Part shown: one piece after another, positions 14,559 to 20,656 of the stretch
How positions within the stretch are numbered: position 1 is the first letter of the stretch
Layout: each line of letters starts with the position of its first letter
DNA from: UBA6544 sp049601975
GTDB lineage: Bacteria > Pseudomonadota > Alphaproteobacteria > UBA8366
Reading direction: 5' to 3'
DNA: 20,656 nt
Assembly: GCA_049601975.1 (NCBI GenBank)
Contig: JBMYRC010000068.1
Coordinates: 1-20,656 of the forward strand
Notes under the pieces: model-generated
The model's database searches: none
The model's input: the letters and a program-made list of their open reading frames with translations, nothing else
What the model was told of the DNA's origin: nothing
Program-made: the position numbers and the translations under genes

Positions 14559-15755
14559 ATGCCCCTCGATCTAGACCTAATTTCTGAACAATTCCCTGGT
14601 GCCGCTAACCAAGTCTATTTGAACTGTGCCGCGCGTGGCCTCACCCCGCGTTCCGCGCGTACAGCCGTGGATGCGGTCCTAGATGGTGGGATGGATGGTA
14701 GTGGCGATAAAGATGCCATGTTTGGCTCCGTGGAGCGCGTCCGCAGTGGCTTCGCGCAGATGATCCACGCGGACGCTGATGAAGTCGCAATTACGAAGAA
14801 TGTATCCGAAGGACTGAACGCAATCATCGCGGCACTGGATTTAAAGGCAGGCGATAATGTGGTGCTCTGCCCCGATTTGGAACATCCAAACAATGTCTAT
14901 CCATGGCTCCACTTGCGGGAACGATTGGGCGTCGAAGTGCGCACTGTCGTCGGTGAGGACGGACATATCCCAGTCAATCGCATGATCGATGCTATGGACG
15001 AGCGAACCCGATGCGTCACCGTGGCGTCTGTGAGCTTTTCGCCTGGGTTTCGAACCGATATGGCGCCGCTCGGCGCGGCATGTCGAAAGCGCGGTGCCTT
15101 TTTTCTCGTCGACGGAGTCCAATCCGTCGGTATTGTCGAGACCGATGTCAATGCATTGAAGATTGACGGACTGGCGGTATCAACCCAGAAGGGGTTGCTT
15201 GGTCTTTATGGCATGGGGCTGGTGTATTGCCGCCGGGATTGGGCCGAGCGGTTGACACCTGTCTATCTCGCGCGCTTTGGCGTCGATGTTGGCGGTGGAG
15301 CCCATGAAGCGGCTTTGGGCTCGGACAATTACAAACTGATGCCGGGCGCGCGCCGCTTCGATCTTGGCAACCACAATTACGTGGGCGCAGCGGCAGCGGC
15401 AGAATCCATTGATTTGCTCAATGTTATCGGAATTCCCGCAATCGAGGCTCATGTCCGCGATCTGACCAGACGCCTCGCTGCGGGCTTGCTCGATCTCGAT
15501 CTACCCGTGGCAGGCGGTGAGCCCGGTGACCATCTCACGAGCCTAATCTGTGTGGGCCGAGACGGCGGTGGTCACGATTCGACCGATGACACAGAAATGG
15601 CTTCCCTTTCCAACTTTCTTATCGAGAACAACGTGAAGCATTCGATCCGCAAAGGTCAGATTCGCCTCTCGCTGCATCTCTACAACACCGAAGAAAACGT
15701 CGCCGAAGTGCTTGCTCTCACAAAATCGTGGCGCGGAGCGCGCCCCGCCGCCTAA
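14559..15755 (+). CDS. class V aminotransferase (NifS/SufS-like fold, no desulfurase cysteine)
   Basis: This 398-residue PLP enzyme is of the class V (fold type I) family. D185 and Q188 (FLVDGVQSVG) contact the cofactor and K211 (VSTQKGLLG) is the Schiff-base lysine. The N-terminal QVYLNCAARGLTP and FGSVERVRSGFAQMI segments match the isopenicillin-N-epimerase/SufS-like branch. The loop where SufS carries its catalytic cysteine (RxGHHCA) reads RKGQIRLSLHLYNTEEN here, without cysteine, so cysteine desulfurase or selenocysteine lyase activity of the SufS type is not supported. AAGG (14546-14549) supports the ATG. It is divergent from phnC and convergent with purC. Substrate unknown; a beta-lyase, transaminase or epimerase role is possible. 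Confidence 0.88.
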   Translation: MPLDLDLISEQFPGAANQVYLNCAARGLTPRSARTAVDAVLDGGMDGSGDKDAMFGSVERVRSGFAQMIHADADEVAITKNVSEGLNAIIAALDLKAGDNVVLCPDLEHPNNVYPWLHLRERLGVEVRTVVGEDGHIPVNRMIDAMDERTRCVTVASVSFSPGFRTDMAPLGAACRKRGAFFLVDGVQSVGIVETDVNALKIDGLAVSTQKGLLGLYGMGLVYCRRDWAERLTPVYLARFGVDVGGGAHEAALGSDNYKLMPGARRFDLGNHNYVGAAAAAESIDLLNVIGIPAIEAHVRDLTRRLAAGLLDLDLPVAGGEPGDHLTSLICVGRDGGGHDSTDDTEMASLSNFLIENNVKHSIRKGQIRLSLHLYNTEENVAEVLALTKSWRGARPAA

Positions 15756-15758
15756 GGC

Positions 15759-16751
15759 CTATCTAAAATATTCGGGCAATGCCTTCGTGAGATTCGCCCT
15801 AACCCGGTCGCGAACAGAGCAATCCATCGCCGGTCTCTGGAACGTCTGTCCGGTCACCTGTTCGAAGAGTTTCACGTATTTAGCACTGAACTCGAGCAAA
15901 GTCTCACCCGGGATATCCGGAATAGGATCCTTGTACGGATCGCAACGCGCGCTGATCCACAGCCGCAGGAACTCCTTGTCCAAGCTCTCCGGATTCTCAC
16001 CGGCCGCCATCCGCACCTCATAACTGTCCGTCATCCAGTATCGACTTGAATCCGGTGTATGCACTTCGTCTGCCAAGGTGATGCGACCGTCTCCGTCAAC
16101 GCCGAACTCATACTTCGTGTCGACCAGAATAAGACCGTTAGCAGCCGCGATCTCACGTCCCCGCGCAAAAACAGCCAGGCTCAGCTCAGCGAGCTCGTCC
16201 CAAACCTTTTGTGACAACAGGTCCTGCTCGACGATTTCCGCGGCCGTGATCGGTGCATCGTGATCACCCTGAGCGGCTTTCGTCGTCGGCGTTAGGATTG
16301 TGCTCGGCAATTTCTGGTTTCGGACCAAGCCGTCTGGGAACTCATGCCCGTACATCGTCCGCTCGCCACGCTCGTACATCGGCCAAATGCTGGTCTCCGT
16401 AGAACCAGTAAGGTAATCCCGCACCACCATTTCAACAGGCAACATATCGAGACGCTTTGCAATCGCCACATTGGGGTCCGGAAAGTCGACGACGTGATTG
16501 GGGCAAATATCACTGGTTTTCTCGAACCAGAACTTTGCGGTCTCGTTCAGCACCTGTCCCTTATTGGGAACAGCCGCCAACACAATATCGAAGGCAGATT
16601 GCCGATCGGTTGCAACCATCACTCGACGCCCATCCGGCAAGTCGAATGAATCCCGCACCTTACCGCGTTGGAAGTTTGGCAGCTCGGAGAACTCTCCGTC
16701 CGTGAGACAATTTTCGAGAACAGAATCTGAATCTAAGTTCGCGTTCAGCAT
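15759..16751 (-). CDS. purC: phosphoribosylaminoimidazole-succinocarboxamide synthase PurC
   Basis: This 330-residue SAICAR synthetase joins aspartate to CAIR with ATP in purine synthesis. Diagnostic segments are RGKVRDSFDL (about 29-38), VATDRQSAFD, the phosphate/substrate loop VVRDYLTGS, LILVDTKYEFG and DEVHTPDSSRYW. It belongs to the longer Ade1-like form (about 300 residues) rather than the ~240-residue E. coli form. It ends four bases from the convergent aminotransferase and begins 27 bases after the isochorismatase-family gene on the same strand, so it may be expressed with it. The histidine and purine routes meet at AICAR, but a functional link to hercynine is speculative. Confidence 0.96.
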   Translation of the reverse strand: MLNANLDSDSVLENCLTDGEFSELPNFQRGKVRDSFDLPDGRRVMVATDRQSAFDIVLAAVPNKGQVLNETAKFWFEKTSDICPNHVVDFPDPNVAIAKRLDMLPVEMVVRDYLTGSTETSIWPMYERGERTMYGHEFPDGLVRNQKLPSTILTPTTKAAQGDHDAPITAAEIVEQDLLSQKVWDELAELSLAVFARGREIAAANGLILVDTKYEFGVDGDGRITLADEVHTPDSSRYWMTDSYEVRMAAGENPESLDKEFLRLWISARCDPYKDPIPDIPGETLLEFSAKYVKLFEQVTGQTFQRPAMDCSVRDRVRANLTKALPEYFR

Positions 16752-16778
16752 GATCTATTCTATCTGCTCGAGGTTAAA

Positions 16779-17471
16779 CTATTCAGCCGCGTCAGCGGGC
16801 CCGTATCGAGTTTTAATCTCAGCTATGACGTCTCCCAAAGGTTCGACATCGCCACTCTTCATATCAATATCGAAGAGATTCGCTCGGTGGGCGCTCGCGC
16901 TTCTATCGCCGACGGCCTCTTCCGGAACAATCACTCGGAAATTGTGAGAGAATGCGTCGACGACGCCAGCCCGGATGCAGCCGCTCGTGGAGACACCGAC
17001 GACGATCAAGGTGTCGACACGGTCGTAGCGCAACCAGGATTCGAGCGGCGTCTCGAAAAAGCAAGACGGCTTATTTTTGAATACGATAACGTCTTTTCCC
17101 TCGCGAGGGGCGTAGGCTTCCGGCCACTCGTCCGCACGAGGATCTTCGCTGTATATGAACTCATCCGCATTGCCGAGTTTCAAATTCCAGATGCCGCGCT
17201 GCACGGGATGCCGCCGGTCATCGCGCCGACTGTAAAAGATCGGCAGATCGAGCGTGCGAAAACATTCGGTGATGTCGGTCAGCGCCTGGATCAATTCGGG
17301 CATCAATCGGCCGCACTGGGGAAATGCTGGATCGACGAACATTCGCGTCGTGTCGATGTTCAGAAGTGCCGGACGCGCGCCATAGCCAATTTTCCGACCA
17401 AACGCTCCCTTCCTGTATGCTTCCATCTCATCGTCGGGAATAAACCCTTGCCACTTCTCAAGCTTGTCCAT
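16779..17471 (-). CDS. isochorismatase-family cysteine hydrolase (N-carbamoylsarcosine amidase-like)
   Basis: This 230-residue cysteine hydrolase has the Asp-Lys-Cys triad of the isochorismatase/N-carbamoylsarcosine amidohydrolase fold: D40 (LLNIDTTRMF), K132 or K134 (VFKNKPSCFFET) and C165 (GVSTSGCIRAG). Members hydrolyse amides or carbamoyl groups in the cytoplasm, for example N-carbamoylsarcosine, ureidoacrylate or nicotinamide. The ATG is preceded by AGGAGAGG, a strong ribosome binding site. It is followed by purC after 27 bases and is divergent from the MetX-like gene with 102 bases between. Substrate unknown. Confidence 0.9.
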   Translation of the reverse strand: MDKLEKWQGFIPDDEMEAYRKGAFGRKIGYGARPALLNIDTTRMFVDPAFPQCGRLMPELIQALTDITECFRTLDLPIFYSRRDDRRHPVQRGIWNLKLGNADEFIYSEDPRADEWPEAYAPREGKDVIVFKNKPSCFFETPLESWLRYDRVDTLIVVGVSTSGCIRAGVVDAFSHNFRVIVPEEAVGDRSASAHRANLFDIDMKSGDVEPLGDVIAEIKTRYGPADAAE

Positions 17472-17573
17472 CTTTCCTCTCCTGTCAGCCGCCTCGCGGA
17501 TAGATGTTTCTCCGCGACGCCATCGGACTAGATTAGGTTACTAAACGCCGCGACGTTCGATGACAACATTGGG

Positions 17574-18638
17574 ATGCGTCTGATGACCGAAAGCACTGCC
17601 GACGTCTTTAAAACAGAAATTTTCACCCTCCAAAATGGCACTACCCTGCCGGATTTAGAGGTCGCATATGAGACATACGGTAGTGCCACAAACGCGAAAG
17701 AAAATACAATTCTACTTTTGCACGGCTATACTTCCAGCCCGCATGCGGGTGGAGGCGGCGACTCGAATCCTGGCTGGTGGGAGAATCTCATCGGACCCGG
17801 GCGCGCGATCGATACCAACCGCTATTTTGTCGTAACGCCCAATATGCTCGGCTCCGCCTATGGTACGACAGGCCCGAGGAGCATAAACCCAGAGACCGGA
17901 AAGCCGTATGGGCCTGATTTTCCGGAAATCACGACCCGCGACATGATCGAGGTTCACAAGCTTTTGCTGGATCATTTAGGCGCGTGTGAACTCGCTGCCG
18001 TCATCGGCTATTCTTATGGTGGGTATCTGACCTTCCAATGGGGCGTGACATATCCGACGCGAATGCGGGCCTTGGTCCCGGTCGCGACAGGAATCACGGG
18101 CCGAGGCAACGAGAGCACCGTTCGGGAGCTTGAGAAGCAATTTAAATCCGCCGCTGGATGGAATGGCGGACACTACTATGAAGGCGGAGACGGCGTTGGG
18201 GACGCGTTGATCGAGTTCCGCTCCAATGTTCTCCGGAACTACGGCGTTGTTGCGGAACTTCGAGACCGGGGCCTCGATGAAGCAGCGGTCGAAGCTCAAC
18301 TGCAACTCCAAGCCGCAAAATGGGCGGCCGAATTCGACGCTAATTCGCTAATAGTTCTTAGGCGCTGCGCCACGAAATATGACGCAAAACCCGAATCGTC
18401 GGAGATCACAGCACCACTGCTTTATATTCTCTCCACGACCGATACTCTGTTCGGTCCCGAATTGGGCGAGCCAACCGTGGCGCATATTCGTAAAATGGCA
18501 GGGAGCGACGCCACCTATCATGAGCTCGAATCACCCTATGGGCATCGAGCGCCATCCGTGGATTCGGCAAAATGGGCAGATGTGTTGGAGCGTTTTCTAA
18601 ACACCTATGCTACCTTGACGGTGGAAGCTGCGGAATAA
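17574..18638 (+). CDS. MetX-like alpha/beta hydrolase (homoserine acetyltransferase family)
   Basis: This 354-residue protein has the block typical of homoserine/serine O-acetyltransferases: TPNMLGSAYGTTGPRSINP (88-106), TGKPYGPDFPEITTRDM and a nucleophile elbow GYSYGG with S147, plus D290 (STTDTLFGP) and H324 (YGHRAP) as the rest of the triad. MetX itself usually has GGSMGG at the elbow and GHDAFL around the His; both differ here, so hydrolase or another acyltransferase activity is as likely as methionine biosynthesis. There is no signal peptide. A second ATG at 17583 is possible. It is followed by the gamma-glutamyltransferase after 19 bases with a good ribosome binding site, indicating one transcript. 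Confidence 0.85.
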   Translation: MRLMTESTADVFKTEIFTLQNGTTLPDLEVAYETYGSATNAKENTILLLHGYTSSPHAGGGGDSNPGWWENLIGPGRAIDTNRYFVVTPNMLGSAYGTTGPRSINPETGKPYGPDFPEITTRDMIEVHKLLLDHLGACELAAVIGYSYGGYLTFQWGVTYPTRMRALVPVATGITGRGNESTVRELEKQFKSAAGWNGGHYYEGGDGVGDALIEFRSNVLRNYGVVAELRDRGLDEAAVEAQLQLQAAKWAAEFDANSLIVLRRCATKYDAKPESSEITAPLLYILSTTDTLFGPELGEPTVAHIRKMAGSDATYHELESPYGHRAPSVDSAKWADVLERFLNTYATLTVEAAE

Positions 18639-18657
18639 GCAAAAAGGAATTTTGACG

Positions 18658-20265
18658 ATGACCCATGGAATGGTTTGCGCCCCTCAACCGGAAGCCGTCG
18701 AAGCCGGCGCGATCGCACTCAAGAAAGGTGGCAATGCGGTTGACGCCGCGATTACTTGCGCCTTGGTGCAGACCGTCGTCGATCCGATGATGTGCGGTTT
18801 AGCGGGCTTCGGCTCCATGCAACTATATCTGCCCAAACACGGCCATCATGGTTATATTGACTTTCACACGACGGCACCCGCCGCCGCTACGCCGGATATG
18901 TGGTTGGATGAAATCGAATCTCAGTCTCGCGACGGTTTCGGTTTTATTCTGAAGAACCGCGCGAACGAAGTCGGCTACGAATCAATAATGACCCCCGGGA
19001 GCTTGAAAGCCTACTACGAGGCTGTAGAGGAATACGGGACGATGGATTGGAAAGACATCATTCAGCCAGCCATTGATCATGCCGAGGAAGGCTTCACGGT
19101 CCGTCCCCATTTCGATGAGTTCTGGAGTGCCTCCAATATCATGGGCCGTATGGCCATGGTCGATAAGCTGCGCCATACGGATGCTGCTCGGGAAATATAT
19201 TTTAATGAGGACGGCAACACCTACCCAATCGGCTCTAACGTCAAAAATCCAAACATGAAAAGAACACTGGAACGGATTCGCGATGGCGGCGCCGATCTCT
19301 TCTATTCTGGCGAGCTCGCCGAGGAAATTGCCGATGATATGAAGAACAATGGTGGTTTGATGACGCTGGAGGATCTTCGGTCCTACAAGACCGTGCGCAG
19401 CGAACCTGTCTGGGGCGAGTATCGAGGTCACAAGGTAGCTTCCAATCAACCGCCGGGAGGCGGTGTGATGATACAGGAAATGCTCCATATTCTGGAGAAT
19501 TTCGATCTTGGCTCAATGGGGCACAATTCGGCCGACTATATCGCGACCATCGCCGAAGCCATGAAATGGGCAACGATCGACAAAGACAAGAAGATGGGCG
19601 ATCCCGCCTTCGAGACCGTCCCGATCGGTGAATTTACGGATCGCGCTTATGCCAAAGAGCTGGCGGAGAATATCAAGCGCGGCGAGACGGCAAATGTCGT
19701 GCGTTACGGTCAGCCTGAAGAATCGAAGGATACCACCCATGTTACGGTAGTCGACGAGGCTGGAAACGCGGTTTCCATGACCCATTCGCTCGGCATGCCG
19801 TCTGGGGTCGTCACCAATGGACTCGGATTTATGTATAACGGCTGCATGGGTGCATTCGACCCACGGCCTGGTTTGCCGGGATCGATCCTTCCCGGAAAGC
19901 GTCGTTTCACCGCATTATGTCCGACCATCGTCTTTAAGGGTGACGATCCTTACATCGTGATCGGCGCGCCGGGTGGCACCTTCATTACCATGGGGGTTTT
20001 GCAGTCGATCCTAAATGTAATGGATTTTGATATGTCGATGTTGGAAGCTGTTTCCGCACCGCGCATTACCGCGAACAGCAACACCATTGATGTCAGCAAC
20101 CGAATTCCAAAATTCGTCACTGACGAACTCGTGACGCGCGGGTATCCGGTCGCACGAAGCCCCTTCAGCTATGTCTTCGCGGGTGTTCACGGTATTCGCA
20201 TCCATGACGGCAAACTGGACGGCGGAGCCGACCCAGGCCGCGATGGTATGGCTTTAGAAGTATAG
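18658..20265 (+). CDS. ggt: gamma-glutamyltransferase family protein without signal peptide
   Basis: This 535-residue N-terminal-nucleophile hydrolase matches the gamma-glutamyltranspeptidase family. It opens directly with the family core (MTHGMVCAPQPEA, then GGNAVDAAI at about 25-32). The self-cleavage/nucleophile threonine is T359 in DTTHVTVVDEAGNAVS, and the C-terminal GAPGGTFITMGV loop is present. The family cleaves gamma-glutamyl bonds, classically of glutathione. Most bacterial GGTs are exported, but here no signal sequence exists, so a cytoplasmic role on a gamma-glutamyl intermediate is suggested. The ATG at 18658 has AAGGA at 18644-18648; the TTG two codons earlier sits too close to it. 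It lies 19 bases after the MetX-like gene. Gamma-glutamyl chemistry and the D-glutamate cyclase-like gene may belong to the same theme, which is inference. A cephalosporin-acylase-type activity is an alternative. Confidence 0.9.
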   Translation: MTHGMVCAPQPEAVEAGAIALKKGGNAVDAAITCALVQTVVDPMMCGLAGFGSMQLYLPKHGHHGYIDFHTTAPAAATPDMWLDEIESQSRDGFGFILKNRANEVGYESIMTPGSLKAYYEAVEEYGTMDWKDIIQPAIDHAEEGFTVRPHFDEFWSASNIMGRMAMVDKLRHTDAAREIYFNEDGNTYPIGSNVKNPNMKRTLERIRDGGADLFYSGELAEEIADDMKNNGGLMTLEDLRSYKTVRSEPVWGEYRGHKVASNQPPGGGVMIQEMLHILENFDLGSMGHNSADYIATIAEAMKWATIDKDKKMGDPAFETVPIGEFTDRAYAKELAENIKRGETANVVRYGQPEESKDTTHVTVVDEAGNAVSMTHSLGMPSGVVTNGLGFMYNGCMGAFDPRPGLPGSILPGKRRFTALCPTIVFKGDDPYIVIGAPGGTFITMGVLQSILNVMDFDMSMLEAVSAPRITANSNTIDVSNRIPKFVTDELVTRGYPVARSPFSYVFAGVHGIRIHDGKLDGGADPGRDGMALEV

Positions 20266-20656
20266 AGATCAGCGGTTAATTAGATGAAACCTGGCCGAGA
20301 TTGGCGCCAAACCATAACTTCCTCGCCATCAGGCCTCCCCGGCGATCCACAAACCTAATACGAATATGACAAGTTTGCCAACGGCGGTGCGCTTTGCCCA
20401 AATCGCATTCTTGCGTGCATTTTCCGCCTGCTTTTTCTGTATATGCCCACAAGCGATCTGTTCGCGACACGCTCGTCCATCATACGCTGACGCTCTTCCT
20501 CTTTCGGGGATAATTTGCGGTTCGATCCGCTGTTATCCACCATTCTTTTAATTCCTACTTCTCATCACCGTAAACGTAAGTTTCGGTTTGTTCACTGAAA
20601 ATAATTTTTATTACGAACTCTCAATCCGAATACATATGTTTCAACTTCGTTTGTTT
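20266..20656. other. mostly non-coding stretch after ggt
   Basis: Apart from the small uncertain minus-strand ORF at 20355-20543, I see no gene here. TCGCC/GGCGA can pair weakly downstream of the ggt stop (near 20322-20346), but there is no U tract, so a terminator cannot be claimed. The last ~110 bases are distinctly AT-rich. No tRNA, repeat array or mobile element is visible. Confidence 0.5.
20355..20543 (-). CDS. small basic hypothetical protein (uncertain)
   Basis: This 62-codon reading frame encodes a highly charged peptide (KLSPKEEERQRMMDERVANR, then KSRRKMHARMRFGQ). An AGGA lies nine bases before the ATG, and the 113 bases beyond the start are AT-rich, as a promoter region would be. 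No family is recognised and no membrane segment is present. It may be a real small protein or chance openness; an overlapping frame (20276-20470) is also open but less convincing. Confidence 0.35.
   Translation of the reverse strand: MVDNSGSNRKLSPKEEERQRMMDERVANRSLVGIYRKSRRKMHARMRFGQSAPPLANLSYSY

Noticed and set aside
14559..15755. Cysteine desulfurase/selenocysteine lyase (SufS-type)
   Set aside because: The catalytic cysteine loop is absent although the PLP lysine and cofactor aspartate are present.
16887..17531. 214-codon plus-strand ORF opposite the isochorismatase-family gene
   Set aside because: It is antisense to a gene with a clear catalytic triad and strong ribosome binding site, and shows no domain.
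1..20656. CRISPR arrays, insertion sequences, tRNA or rRNA genes
   Set aside because: No regularly spaced repeats, transposase-like frames, terminal inverted repeats or cloverleaf-like segments were seen by eye on either strand.

Overview
The window reads like a stretch of chromosome from a Gram-negative proteobacterium, most likely an alphaproteobacterium. This is inferred from gene content, moderately high GC with frequent in-frame GTG/TTG alternatives, tight gene packing and a periplasmic-binding-protein ABC transporter. I see no insertion sequences, phage genes, CRISPR arrays, rRNA or tRNA.

Layout. Positions 1-2527: possible tail of an upstream gene, a PcfJ-like protein of unknown role, then (minus strand) an EamA/DMT permease and a stand-alone CheY-like receiver. 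Positions 2650-6127, plus strand: a GhrA-type 2-hydroxyacid dehydrogenase, a D-glutamate cyclase-like protein (DUF4392/DGLUCY C-terminal family), a short redoxin whose peroxidatic position is encoded by an in-frame TGA (a predicted selenocysteine protein, RGHW-U-PYC), and an alpha/beta hydrolase. Positions 6124-11693: egtD (hercynine synthesis), a SenA/EgtB-type selenoneine synthase, SenB selenosugar synthase, and a SelD/SenC selenophosphate synthase fused to an N-terminal FAD/NAD(P) oxidoreductase. Positions 11782-14352, minus strand: a PhnCDE-type ABC transporter that runs in the same direction into senC. Positions 14559-20265: a class V aminotransferase lacking the desulfurase cysteine, purC, an isochorismatase-family hydrolase, a MetX-like acyltransferase/hydrolase and a gamma-glutamyltransferase without a signal peptide. 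The last ~390 bases hold at most one small, uncertain ORF.

How the genes work together. The centre is a selenium island. SelD/SenC makes selenophosphate. SenB would load Se onto a UDP-sugar, EgtD makes hercynine from histidine, and SenA would join the two and lead to selenoneine. The same selenophosphate would feed selenocysteine synthesis for the UGA-encoded redoxin a few kb away, although selA, selB and selC are not in the window. The least explained parts are the PhnCDE-type transporter apparently co-transcribed with senC, and the association with D-glutamate cyclase, 2-hydroxyacid dehydrogenase and gamma-glutamyl enzymes. Selenoneine biosynthesis (senABC) is described in the literature. 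The tight linkage of a Sec-containing redoxin, this transporter and a rearranged sen cluster is the part worth a closer look.
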